From NCBI RefSeq assembly GCF_014282275.1, contig NZ_VFIA01000023.1, positions 35,959-99,958 on the forward strand: DNA of 64,000 nucleotides. The letters run 5' to 3'. Of the stretch, positions 26,500 to 35,000 are shown piece by piece. A program made the translations under genes and the position numbers. Within the stretch, counting starts at the first letter, position 1. Every line of letters starts with the position of its first letter. The DNA comes from Spirosoma utsteinense. GTDB lineage: Bacteria; Bacteroidota; Bacteroidia; Cytophagales; Spirosomataceae. The notes under the pieces are model-generated. The model saw nothing but the letters and a program-made list of their open reading frames with translations. It did no database searches and was not told the origin of the DNA.

Positions 26500-27133
26500 G
26501 CGCCTGACCCAGCGCCAGCCGCTCTACGCCAGCCGCAACCAGTCGTTCCAACTCCTCGTCCGTTGCGCCATCGGCAATGATCTTGACGCCGACCGATTTA
26601 GAGACGTCCTGCCGGAACTGTAGCGCCTGCTCCAGCGAAAAATCGGTTAAAACGGCACCCGTCGCGTTTTTGAGAAAGTCGCAGCCCGCGTCGGTGGCGA
26701 GTTTGATCACCTTCAACCGCTGCTCCTGATCCAGTAGCGACGGTTCGAGCACGACGGTCAATAACTTCTCCTGCTGGTGCACCTGGGCGACCAGTTTGGC
26801 AAACTCGATCTTAAGCCAGACCGACGAGGGCGAAAACAGGGCGGATGTGTTCAGAACCACCTCGATTTCGGTAGCCCCGTCGTTGAGGGCCAGCTCAATT
26901 TCGAGCTGCTTGACTTCGGTACGCTGGTAGCCATACGGATACCCCACCACCGCCGAGAGCACCGCCGGATGGTCATCGCCGAGTTCGCGCCGGATCTTCT
27001 TTACCCAGAATGGCGCAACGGTCAAGCCAGCCAGACCAAGCTGCGTTACATCATCGAGCGCACTGTATTGCTCGTTGATCGTTACGCCGGGGTGCAGCAG
27101 CGTTCGCTCGATATAAGGGAATAAGTGGTTCAT
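26486..27133 (-). CDS. deoC: Deoxyribose-phosphate aldolase-like (DeoC family)
   Basis: 215 residues forming a class I aldolase barrel. The Schiff-base lysine is K155 in CDFLKNATGA, and the second lysine K184 sits in GVKIIADGAT. Other anchors are IERTLLHPGV and AVVGYPYG. Two deviations from the Escherichia coli enzyme are visible: the proton-relay Asp (motif EVDVV) is Glu91 (TEIEVV), and KASGG/KPAGG is replaced by KIIADG. The usual reaction cleaves 2-deoxyribose-5-phosphate to acetaldehyde and glyceraldehyde-3-phosphate. A related aldolase activity is possible. Confidence 0.82.
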   Translation of the reverse strand: MNHLFPYIERTLLHPGVTINEQYSALDDVTQLGLAGLTVAPFWVKKIRRELGDDHPAVLSAVVGYPYGYQRTEVKQLEIELALNDGATEIEVVLNTSALFSPSSVWLKIEFAKLVAQVHQQEKLLTVVLEPSLLDQEQRLKVIKLATDAGCDFLKNATGAVLTDFSLEQALQFRQDVSKSVGVKIIADGATDEELERLVAAGVERLALGQALRLT

Positions 27134-27194
27134 AATAGTCCTGTATCCTCCGGGCCAGGCGCGGGGGTGCCCTCTTTCCTAAACGGTTAAAAAG

Positions 27195-27245
27195 GCGAAT
27201 GAGTGAAAAAGCGACTAAACATACGTCGCTCTTTCACTCATTCGC
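27195..27245 (-). terminator. Terminator after the pseudouridine synthase gene
   Basis: 21-nt arms at 27195-27215 and 27225-27245 with one mismatch and a 9-nt loop, 16 bp past the stop codon on the minus strand. A run of five T on the minus strand (27189-27193) follows a short C-rich step. Confidence 0.75.
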
Positions 27246-27260
27246 TCCTTTACTTTTTAC

Positions 27261-29180
27261 TTAGCTAAGGTATTTCAGCTTCACAACTTCTTTAGGGTCC
27301 AGGAACCGCCATTTGCCGCGTGGCAGCTCTTTCTTGGTTAGCCCGGCATAGGTCGTACGGTCAAGTTTGGTAACGTCGTAGCCAAGACTCTCGAAGATCC
27401 GGCGCACGATACGGTTACGGCCCGAGTGAATCTCGATACCCACCACGTAGGCATCAGGGGTAACGATGCTGAGGGCGTCGGGCTTGATAGGACCGTCTTC
27501 GAGGTCGAGACCCTTCTTGATCGCGTCGAAGTGCTCCTCCGTAATGGGCTTATCCAGTTCTACCTGGTAGATTTTACGGACGTTGTTCGAGGGGTGGGTC
27601 AGCTTATCGGCCAGTTCGCCATCGTTCGTTACCAGCAGCAAGCCCGTGGTTTTACGGTCGAGCCGTCCTACCGGATACATGCGGAAGTTACCCGCGTCGG
27701 CCACCAGTTCCATAACGGTTTTACGTTCTTCTGGATCTTCGGTCGTTGTGAGGTAATCCTTTGGCTTGTTCAGCAGCACATAAACGAAACGCTCTGGCGT
27801 AAGGGCTTTGGTGCCGTATTTCACCATATCGCCCTCTTTCACCCGAAAACCCATTTCGGTTACGACTTTACCATTCACCGAGATGTCGCCCCGGGCAATG
27901 AGTTCGTCGGCTTCCCGGCGGGAACACACACCTGAATTGGCGATATACCGGTTCAGCCGCGTTGTGCCGGGTTCGCCGGTAGGCGTCCGGGCAGAGGGTT
28001 GTTCCGGTTCGCTGGTGTTCTTGCGTAGGTCCGGGCGACCTTTGGGGGCCGACCGTTCTGTGCGGGGACGTGCGCCGGCATCTGCCGCCCGCCCGCCTGC
28101 TTTGAAGCCCGGGATACGCTGAATACGTTTCTGTTCGAGTTCGTAGTTGGGTGCTTTTACGAAAAAGCCTGTACGCCGATCACCGGAATCTTTGCGCTGC
28201 TCCGGGGTGAAACGGGTGTTTTTCGATCCCGAACCGGCACCTGGGCTATCCTCTTTCTCAGGAGCTGACCAGTTCTCGCGGTTCCGCTCGTCGGCCTCGC
28301 GGCTGAAACCACCTACGCGTTTGAAGCGATCGGGCGATGCGGTACCCCGGCCCGCTGGCTTGTCGGCCCGGTTGTCGTCACGCGGGAACCGGGGCCGTGC
28401 GTCTGCCGGACGACGGTCGGTTTTGTCATCGCGATTGAATGTACGTGGTCTTGGTGTATCGTTGTTGCGGGGGCGGTCCGAATCGTCCCGGCGCTCAAAG
28501 CGTGGTCCGTCATTACGGGGTTTAGCTCCGCCCTCGTTGCGGTCAAAACGGGGTTTGTCGGTATTGCGGTCATTTTCCGGACGGGCCCGGCGCTGGTCTG
28601 AATCCGTCGAACGGGGGCGTGCCGGACCCTCACTACGGTCGTTGCGCTCAAAGCGTGGCCGTGAGGAATCATTGGTACGGCTCCGGTCTGAATCGGTCCG
28701 ATCCCGGCCAAACGAGGGGCGGGAAGGACCGGCAGGGCGGTCGGGCCGACTGCGGTCGGAGTCGCTGCGGCCCCGTGCTCCAAATGGTGAGCCACCCGGA
28801 CGCTCATCGCGGTTGCGGTCATTGCTGCGGGGGCGATCGGAAGCATTGCTGTCGCTACGGCCAAACCGGGGGCGATCATCGCTACGCTCGAAACGTGGTT
28901 TGGCTCCGCCATCGCGATCGTTACGCGGTCCGTTGGCGCTACGGCCAAACGAAGGCCGGTCGTTGTTACGTGGACCGTCGTTACGCGGTCTGTCATTACG
29001 TGGTCCGTCATTACGCGGTCCGTCGTTACGTGGTCCGTCATTACGGCTGAAACGTGGACGATCGGAGTCGCTGCCGCGTGATCCGGCAGGCTTACTGGTG
29101 CGGCCGTCATCCCGACGACCGAAGGAACGACTGTTGTCACCGTCACGGCGATTCTCGTTCTTGTCTGAATCCTTATTCAT
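27261..29180 (-). CDS. 23S rRNA pseudouridine synthase (RluB/RsuA type) with long disordered N-terminal tail
   Basis: 639 residues, more than twice the usual 240-300. Residues 1 to about 390 are low complexity (R, D, N, G, S, P), including NDGPR tandem copies near 48-72 and many RPRF/RSDSDR motifs; a disordered, RNA-binding-like tail is likely. An S4 domain follows at about 405-455 (RLNRYIANSGVCSRREADEL). The catalytic domain has D508 in VGRLDRKTTGLLLV and EIHSGRNRIVRRIFESLG. It isomerises a uridine in rRNA. The codons of the tail are repetitive and produce long open frames on the other strand. Confidence 0.92.
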   Translation of the reverse strand: MNKDSDKNENRRDGDNSRSFGRRDDGRTSKPAGSRGSDSDRPRFSRNDGPRNDGPRNDGPRNDRPRNDGPRNNDRPSFGRSANGPRNDRDGGAKPRFERSDDRPRFGRSDSNASDRPRSNDRNRDERPGGSPFGARGRSDSDRSRPDRPAGPSRPSFGRDRTDSDRSRTNDSSRPRFERNDRSEGPARPRSTDSDQRRARPENDRNTDKPRFDRNEGGAKPRNDGPRFERRDDSDRPRNNDTPRPRTFNRDDKTDRRPADARPRFPRDDNRADKPAGRGTASPDRFKRVGGFSREADERNRENWSAPEKEDSPGAGSGSKNTRFTPEQRKDSGDRRTGFFVKAPNYELEQKRIQRIPGFKAGGRAADAGARPRTERSAPKGRPDLRKNTSEPEQPSARTPTGEPGTTRLNRYIANSGVCSRREADELIARGDISVNGKVVTEMGFRVKEGDMVKYGTKALTPERFVYVLLNKPKDYLTTTEDPEERKTVMELVADAGNFRMYPVGRLDRKTTGLLLVTNDGELADKLTHPSNNVRKIYQVELDKPITEEHFDAIKKGLDLEDGPIKPDALSIVTPDAYVVGIEIHSGRNRIVRRIFESLGYDVTKLDRTTYAGLTKKELPRGKWRFLDPKEVVKLKYLS

Positions 29181-29265
29181 GGAATAATACAGTAAATCGT
29201 ACTGTGATGTGTAATTTATGTGCTGATTGTCAGCGTAGTTGCCAAAGCGAGGGGAGAAAGGGATG

Positions 29266-29273
29266 CAAAGTTA
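29266..29273 (-). promoter_or_regulatory. -7 promoter element for the pseudouridine synthase gene
   Basis: CAAAGTTA on the plus strand reads TAACTTTG on the minus strand, a full match to the Bacteroidota TAnnTTTG consensus, about 86 bp upstream of the start at 29180. No TTTG was found at the -33 position. Confidence 0.45.
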
Positions 29274-29397
29274 ATGCTTTTCGTAGAAGCCCTGCTATCT
29301 CCCTCGGAGCCAGAACGTATTTTACGGAAAAAACAATCCGTAGACGCGAGAAGTCCTGTCTGAATCGTTACCCAATTACGACTTCCTTCTCAACTCC

Positions 29398-31395
29398 ATG
29401 ACCCGCCCACCACTAACTCCGCTCTATACGCCCGCCCGGCGAGTCACTGACCAGTCGCTGATGAAACAGTATATGAACTGGTTATTCGTTAAAAAAGGCT
29501 TGTATTTCCGGGATTACGACGACCTCTGGGACTGGTCGGTTACGGACCTGGAAGATTTCTGGGAGAGCATCTGGCAGTTTTTCGACGTACAGAGCCATGA
29601 TGCCTATAATCAGGTCATTTTCAGACCCAGCGAAGCCGACATGATTGGGACGGAGTGGTTTTCGGGGGCGACCCTCAACTACGCTGAACATATCTTTCGC
29701 CATGCTACGCCCCAGCGGCCAGCCCTGATGTTTGCGTCGGAGCGCCACCGCCTGACCGCCCTGTCCTGGGAAGAGCTGGAGGATCAGGTTGCGGCTGTAT
29801 CTACCTGGTTGCGGGAGCAGGGTGTAGGCGTAGGCGACCGGGTCGTATCGATATTGCCCAACTGCCCCGAAGCTGTCGTGGCTTTTCTGGCAACCAACGC
29901 CATTGGGGCTGTCTGGTCGAGCTGTTCCCCCGATTTTGGGACGGCCAGCATAGTTGACCGGTTCAGACAGATCGAGCCGAAGGTGCTGATTGCGGCCGAT
30001 GGCTATACCTACAATGGCAAACCGATCGATAAAGCAGAGGCTATGGGCGATTTGCGCAAGAGCCTTCCGACACTGCGCCGGTTGGTGTGGGTGCCTTACC
30101 TGCAGCCGGATAGTAAGCCTGTCTGGGCCCGGCCTGGTATGGTTACGCTCTGGCAGGATGTCCTGAACACGCCCGCCCCGGATGGTATTGTGTTCGAGGC
30201 TGTTCCCTTCAGTCATCCTATTTGGGTGCTCTACTCATCGGGGACCACGGGCAAGCCCAAAGCCATTACCCATAGTGTAGGCGGGTGTTTGCTGGAGCAC
30301 CTCAAAGTGCTGGCCCTGCACCAGGACGTACGGGTCGGGGACCGGTATTTCTGGTATTCTACTACCGGCTGGATGATGTGGAACTTTGCCATTGGGTCGC
30401 TGCTCGTTGGGGCCACCCTGGTACTCTACGACGGAGCCGCCGGTTACCCTGCCCTCGATGTACTCTGGAAGCTGGCTGAAGAGGCCAAAATCGCTCATTT
30501 TGGTGGGGGAGCCGCTTATTACACCGCTTGTATGCGGCAGGGACTCAAGCCCGTGAGTACCGTTCGGCTGCCTCATCTGCGTAGTATTGGCTCAACCGGT
30601 TCGCCCTTGCCGCCCGAAGCCTTCCGCTGGATCTATGAGTCCGTAAAGCCGGATGTCTGGTTGATCTCGTTCAGTGGCGGCACCGACATATGCAGTGGTT
30701 TTGTGGGCGGTAACCCGTTGCTGCCCGTTTACGAAGGCGAAATCCAGTGTCGGCTGCTGGGTTGCAAAGTAGAAGCGTTCGACGAAAACGCGAAGTCTGT
30801 ACGGGGCGAACTGGGTGAGATGGTTATTCTGGAGCCCATGCCATCGATGCCGATCTATTTCTGGAATGACAACGGACCGGCGGGGAATGAAATCTATCGC
30901 AAAAGCTACTTCGCCGAATACCCAGGCATCTGGCGGCACGGCGATTATATCCGCATTACCGAACGCAACGGCATCATCATCCACGGCCGTTCGGATGCGA
31001 CCCTGAACCGCGATGGCGTCCGGATTGGTACAAGCGAAATCTACAGCGCCGTCGAGAGCCTGCCTGAAATTGCCGATAGCCTGGTTGTTGGACTGGAGCA
31101 ACCCGACGGGGGCTACCATATGCCGCTGTTTGTCGTTCTGCGGGATGGCTTCGCCCTCTCCGCCGATCTGACAGCCCGCATCAAGCAGGCCCTGCGCACA
31201 CAGTTCAGCCCCCGGCATGTGCCAGACGCCGTATACGCCATCAGCGAAGTTCCCTATACGATCAGTGGCAAGAAGCTCGAAACACCTATCAAGAAGATCC
31301 TCTCCGGGGTCGATCCGTCGCTGGTGACCAGCAAAGACACGCTTCGGAATCCGGCTGCGCTGGATCAGTTTGCCGGATTTGTGATCGAGCGGTAA
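29398..31395 (+). CDS. Acetoacetate-CoA ligase (acetoacetyl-CoA synthetase)
   Basis: 665 residues of the ANL adenylate-forming superfamily. Acetyl-CoA-synthetase-like N-terminus (FWESIWQFFDV, GTEWFSGATLNYAEH), AMP-binding P-loop VLYSSGTTGKPKAITHS, STTGWMMWNFAIGSLL, and the C-terminal hinge and catalytic lysine ISGKKLETPIKKIL. The signatures GGTDICSGFVGGNPLLPVY and SDATLNRDGVRIGTSEIY are typical of the acetoacetyl-CoA synthetase subgroup. It activates acetoacetate with ATP and CoA, linking ketone-body or polyhydroxybutyrate turnover to central metabolism. It is divergent from the pseudouridine synthase gene and followed by a strong terminator. Confidence 0.93.
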   Translation: MTRPPLTPLYTPARRVTDQSLMKQYMNWLFVKKGLYFRDYDDLWDWSVTDLEDFWESIWQFFDVQSHDAYNQVIFRPSEADMIGTEWFSGATLNYAEHIFRHATPQRPALMFASERHRLTALSWEELEDQVAAVSTWLREQGVGVGDRVVSILPNCPEAVVAFLATNAIGAVWSSCSPDFGTASIVDRFRQIEPKVLIAADGYTYNGKPIDKAEAMGDLRKSLPTLRRLVWVPYLQPDSKPVWARPGMVTLWQDVLNTPAPDGIVFEAVPFSHPIWVLYSSGTTGKPKAITHSVGGCLLEHLKVLALHQDVRVGDRYFWYSTTGWMMWNFAIGSLLVGATLVLYDGAAGYPALDVLWKLAEEAKIAHFGGGAAYYTACMRQGLKPVSTVRLPHLRSIGSTGSPLPPEAFRWIYESVKPDVWLISFSGGTDICSGFVGGNPLLPVYEGEIQCRLLGCKVEAFDENAKSVRGELGEMVILEPMPSMPIYFWNDNGPAGNEIYRKSYFAEYPGIWRHGDYIRITERNGIIIHGRSDATLNRDGVRIGTSEIYSAVESLPEIADSLVVGLEQPDGGYHMPLFVVLRDGFALSADLTARIKQALRTQFSPRHVPDAVYAISEVPYTISGKKLETPIKKILSGVDPSLVTSKDTLRNPAALDQFAGFVIER

Positions 31396-31495
31396 TCCAT
31401 CCCGGCTATGATTGCGCCGGAGGGTAACTCACTGATTCCGATAGAAAACAGGGTGCCCGTTTAGTGGCTGATAATCAGTGTATTTATGGTAAGGA

Positions 31496-31527
31496 AAGCC
31501 GTTGTTTTTGAACGGCTTCGTTTTTTT
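31496..31527 (+). terminator. Rho-independent terminator after the acetoacetate-CoA ligase gene
   Basis: An 8-bp stem AAGCCGTT/AACGGCTT (31496-31503, 31511-31518) with a 7-nt loop, followed by CG and seven T. This is the most classical terminator in the window. Confidence 0.85.
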
Positions 31528-31616
31528 ATTATCCAATCCCCATTCTGGTAAACATTTCGCTATCTTCCACGCGTTTATAAGTTATACGAGATACGTTACA
31601 GGGGGAAGACAACGGG

Positions 31617-33362
31617 ATGGAAAAGGAACCTAACTTCGGCAGTGAATCGACCGGACAGAATAGTGACCCACGCAAAAATGCCGGGAGTCCTATTCAGAAT
31701 AATAAAGCAACTGTCCGGATACCCATGCTACTAGGGATTACCCTGGCAGGAGGGATGCTTATCGGGGCTACGTTCTTCGGTGGTGCCAAAAGCCTAAACA
31801 ACATCGGGCGGGGATATACCAAGTACCGCGAGATTCTGCAATTGATCGAAAATAATTACGTCGACACGGTCAACACGGATGAGCTGGTGGATTACTCCAT
31901 CGAGAAAATGCTCCATAAGCTCGATCCGCATACGGCCTACATGAATCCGCAGGATGCTATTGCCGCCCGTTCGCAGCTCGAAGGTGGTTTCGATGGGATC
32001 GGGGTGGAGTTCAATATTTATAAAGACACCGTTTATGTCGTAACGCCCATCTCAGGCGGTCCATCGGAAACGGCCGGGCTGCTGAGTGGCGACCGCATCA
32101 TAAAAGTCGATAATACGCCCCTCGTTGGTGGTAAGATCGAGAACAGCATGGTGTTCAAAGCCCTGCGTGGCAAACGCGGTACCGATGTGAAGATGACCAT
32201 TCTTCGTAAAGGCGAGAAAGATCCGAAGGTGTTTACCGTTACCCGCGACCGGATCCCAACCTATTCTGTTGATGCCGCTTACATGGTCGATAGCAAGACG
32301 GGCTACATCAAGGTCAACCGCTTTTCTGAAACGACGTACGATGAGTTTAAAGCCGCGCTGGCCTCGCTGAGAGCGCAGGGAATGACCCAGTTGTTAATGG
32401 ACCTGCGCAACAACCCCGGCGGGTACATGGATCGGGCTACAAGCCTTGCCGACGAGTTTATTTCGGGCAACAAGCTGCTGGTTTATACCGATGGCAAAGA
32501 CAACCGGTATGACCGCCAGACCCATGCCCGTATTGCCGGTCAGTTTGAAGAGGGACCGCTGGTTGTTCTGGTCGACGAGGGCAGCGCATCGGCATCGGAG
32601 ATTGTGGCCGGTGCGTTACAGGACCACGACCGGGCTCTGATTGCCGGTCGGCGGTCGTTTGGCAAAGGACTGGTGCAGATGCCGGTACAGCTATCCGACG
32701 GTTCGGAACTGCGTCTGACGATCTCGCGCTACTACACCCCCAGCGGCCGCAGCATCCAGAAACCCTATGTGATGGGCCAGGAAGGTGACTACGAGAAAGA
32801 CCTCGAACTACGCTCGAAACGCGGTGAATATTATATCGCCGACTCCATAAAGAACGACCCGAAACTGAAGTTCAAAACCGACGGTGGGCGGGTGGTCTAT
32901 GGCGGTGGCGGTATAACCCCGGACTATTTTATCCCGCGCGATTCAACCTGGCAGACGCCGTACCTCATTCAGTTATACGGCAAGAACATCATCCGCGAGT
33001 TTGCCATGGAATACGCCAACGACAACCGGGCCAAACTCGACAAAATGTCGTTCGCCGATTTCGACCGGTCGGCGCTGATCAATGATGAGCAGATGAATCG
33101 GCTGGTGAAAGCTGCGTCTGCTGAAGGCATCAAGTTTAACGAGAAAGAATACGGCCGCTCAAAAAACTACATCCGGACACAGATCAAAGCATTGGTCGCG
33201 CGGAGTGTCTATCAGAAAAAGAATAAAGCCGGTCAGAACAACGAATTCTTCAAAGTCATCGGTGAGTCGGATGATACGTACCAGAAAGCGCTGAAACTTT
33301 TTGACCGGGCCGGCAAACTCGAAAGCGGCACGTTCACGTATAACGCCCCGGAGAGGAAGTAG
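31617..33362 (+). CDS. S41-family C-terminal processing peptidase
   Basis: 581 residues. An N-terminal membrane anchor at about 34-55 (IPMLLGITLAGGMLIGATF), a PDZ domain at about 120-215 (GIGVEFNIYKDTVYVVTP, AGLLSGDRIIKVD), and an S41 catalytic domain with LVDEGSASASEIVAGAL (Ser near 322-326) and the general-base K350 in GRRSFGKGLVQ. CtpA/Prc peptidases trim C-termini of envelope proteins. A C-terminal extension of about 150 residues follows, as is usual in Bacteroidota members. Confidence 0.94.
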   Translation: MEKEPNFGSESTGQNSDPRKNAGSPIQNNKATVRIPMLLGITLAGGMLIGATFFGGAKSLNNIGRGYTKYREILQLIENNYVDTVNTDELVDYSIEKMLHKLDPHTAYMNPQDAIAARSQLEGGFDGIGVEFNIYKDTVYVVTPISGGPSETAGLLSGDRIIKVDNTPLVGGKIENSMVFKALRGKRGTDVKMTILRKGEKDPKVFTVTRDRIPTYSVDAAYMVDSKTGYIKVNRFSETTYDEFKAALASLRAQGMTQLLMDLRNNPGGYMDRATSLADEFISGNKLLVYTDGKDNRYDRQTHARIAGQFEEGPLVVLVDEGSASASEIVAGALQDHDRALIAGRRSFGKGLVQMPVQLSDGSELRLTISRYYTPSGRSIQKPYVMGQEGDYEKDLELRSKRGEYYIADSIKNDPKLKFKTDGGRVVYGGGGITPDYFIPRDSTWQTPYLIQLYGKNIIREFAMEYANDNRAKLDKMSFADFDRSALINDEQMNRLVKAASAEGIKFNEKEYGRSKNYIRTQIKALVARSVYQKKNKAGQNNEFFKVIGESDDTYQKALKLFDRAGKLESGTFTYNAPERK

Positions 33363-33368
33363 CTTTTA

Positions 33369-33464
33369 GGGAGGAAGGAGGAGAGGGAGGATGGAGGAAA
33401 AGGAGCTGACGCATGCTGGCGAAAGCAATCCCTTTTCTCCATCCTCCCTCTCCTCCTTCCTCCC
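33369..33464. terminator. Purine-rich inverted repeat between convergent genes
   Basis: Exact 27-nt arms at 33369-33395 and 33438-33464 with a 42-nt loop; the left arm is pure G/A apart from one T. It starts 6 bp after the peptidase stop and ends 7 bp before the next stop on the other strand. The loop is long for a simple terminator. Confidence 0.7.
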
Positions 33465-33471
33465 TTTCTCC

Positions 33472-33924
33472 TTATTCCAACGGCTTTGGGCGTTTGCTGA
33501 ATTGGTATACCAGGCCCAGGTATGACTGCATGACCCCGATCTTGAAATCCTGACGGGCGTAGGGAGCGACCTCAAAGGCGGCACGCAGGTTGGGCAGGAA
33601 GGGGACTTTAGCCCGGATGCCCACATGCAGCGAGTAGCCTTCCAGCACGTCGCGGTCGTCCAATCCGTTCAGGGCATTGAAACGAACGCCCAGCCCGGTA
33701 TAATAACTGATGTTTTCCCGCCGAACCACATTGACCATCGGACAGATCGTTGTGCTGAGCGAACCGAATACGGTATTCATCTGGATGCGGGCATCGAGCC
33801 AGAGCGCCCGGTCGGCGTTGGTGCTGACCGACATAACCGAGTTGAAGGGGTAGTAGGCAACGGATGCTTGACCGAAGGCCGTGATGCCAACGAGAAGAAG
33901 CAAAGCGGTAAGGGTATTTTTCAT
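33472..33924 (-). CDS. Small secreted, probably outer-membrane beta-barrel-like protein
   Basis: 150 residues with a signal peptide (MKNTLTALLLLVGITAFG, then QASV). The rest is made of alternating strands (RALWLDARIQMN, ENISYYTGLGVRFNAL, YSLHVGIRAKVPFL, RAAFEVAPYA) ending in a strand YLGLVYQF near the C-terminus, the look of a small outer-membrane barrel. I do not recognise a named family. Confidence 0.75.
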   Translation of the reverse strand: MKNTLTALLLLVGITAFGQASVAYYPFNSVMSVSTNADRALWLDARIQMNTVFGSLSTTICPMVNVVRRENISYYTGLGVRFNALNGLDDRDVLEGYSLHVGIRAKVPFLPNLRAAFEVAPYARQDFKIGVMQSYLGLVYQFSKRPKPLE

Positions 33925-33952
33925 GGGCGCAAAACAACGACTTTATACGCAC

Positions 33953-33995
33953 AAAAAAGCCGGACAGCGTGCAAAACGACTGTCCGGCTTTTTCG
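33953..33995 (-). terminator. Terminator downstream of the sorting-domain-like protein gene
   Basis: Stem AAAAGCCGGACAG (33955-33967) and CTGTCCGGCTTTT (33980-33992), with A-rich and T-rich ends that give T runs on both strands. It lies between two minus-strand genes, so it terminates the upstream one (34136-34537) and separates it from the next. Confidence 0.8.
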
Positions 33996-34135
33996 TAGCC
34001 CGCTGGGCTTGATCAGTGCATGGTGATGTTTGCCGGGTGAATGAACCCAAATAGGCTCACTGTCGAAAGGTATATCGGGAACGTTTGGGGTTTGCGCTAT
34101 TGAACGGGAGAGCACGAAGGCTGCTCGCCGATGAT

Positions 34136-34537
34136 TTACTTCATGGTTATCAGTCGCTTGGGTAGTTGTTCCTGGAAGCCGGGCGTGCTGAGCCTGAATG
34201 TACGCTCCTGCCGTTGAACGCCATCGGTAATGACAAAGGTGTAGACCCCGTCGCCAACGGCGCTCAAGTCGAAGCACTGGTGAAACTTTGCTTCTTTTTT
34301 AGGAAGCCATTCCGAGAAAAGTACCTTTCCTTTGGCGTCGCACATATCGACGCGAATCTGTCCAAGCTGATTTACCCGCTCAATGTTGAGCCATACTTTG
34401 GATGGTTCAAGGGCCGGGTACATGGCTGTTTCAAACGTTTTCTCTTCGTAATAAGGGCCACCCTGACCCAAGACCAGCGACGAGGCCATCAGGCTCATTA
34501 CTGCTGTTTTTGCGAACCAACCTCTAACCGTTCTCAT
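34136..34537 (-). CDS. Small secreted protein resembling a T9SS sorting-domain fold
   Basis: 133 residues with a signal peptide (about 1-25, FAKTAVMSLMASSLVLG). The mature part has the strand pattern of C-terminal sorting domains of type IX secretion: IRVDMCDAKGKVLFSEWL, LSAVGDGVYTFVITDG and RTFRLSTPG. It has no large cargo domain, so it may be a free-standing beta-sandwich. It has its own terminator and is preceded by the repeat-rich region. Confidence 0.68.
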   Translation of the reverse strand: MRTVRGWFAKTAVMSLMASSLVLGQGGPYYEEKTFETAMYPALEPSKVWLNIERVNQLGQIRVDMCDAKGKVLFSEWLPKKEAKFHQCFDLSAVGDGVYTFVITDGVQRQERTFRLSTPGFQEQLPKRLITMK

Positions 34538-34919
34538 GACGCTTCATCTGTTTTTACATACCCGAGTCGTTCGGATACGCAGAAAAGATGCAACTCAGAA
34601 TGAGCGTGTTGCGTCGATTGGATAAGCGGCCACGATGCATGATAAATGGCTGGCGGGTGCTGGAAGACAGGATTGAAGACGTAGTATTATCGTGGCGTTG
34701 CGCACCCTGCCAGTGGGCAACGCCCCTGGTAGTGGTGGTAAAGCCCTGGTAGTGGTGGCAACGTCCCTGCCAGTGGCTGAAAGCCCTTGTAGTGGGTATA
34801 GTACCCTATAGTTTATCAACGTAGTGGTGGAGCCGTACAGCCGTACTCGAAACGAAATGACAGAAATCAACCAGTGGACAAAGCCCCTGGTAGTGGTGGC
34901 TGTAAGTAATAGACTAAAA
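34538..34919. repeat. Intergenic region holding a 20-bp-phased degenerate repeat array
   Basis: No gene is supportable here. From about 34694 to 34905 variants of CCCTGGTAGTGGTGGCAACG recur, with CCCTG/CCCTT/CCCTA starts at 34705, 34724, 34744, 34765, 34784 and 34804. A further CCCTG at 34885 keeps the 20-bp phase. The first 44 nt match exactly the element in the 26.4-kb inverted repeat. Confidence 0.75.
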
Positions 34920-34972
34920 AGAGGGCTGTTGTCGTGTTACAACGTTTAATTGTGTCACGACAACAGCCCTCT
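34920..34972 (-). terminator. Terminator of ffh
   Basis: Exact 17-nt arms AGAGGGCTGTTGTCGTG (34920-34936) and its complement (34956-34972) with a 19-nt loop. On the minus strand it follows the ffh stop by 28 bp and ends in a TTTTT run (34916-34920). Confidence 0.85.
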
Positions 34973-35000
34973 CCTTTTATACTACGTTCAGCAAACGGCC

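Noticed and set aside
28147..29187. A 346-residue plus-strand frame rich in arginine and serine
   Set aside because: It is the antisense shadow of the low-complexity tail of the pseudouridine synthase; the repetitive codons keep several frames open.
34595..34870. A 91-residue minus-strand frame containing PPLPGALPTGRVRN
   Set aside because: The peptide is the translation of the dispersed DNA repeat; the same string appears at 26.4 kb, so it reflects the repeat and not a protein.
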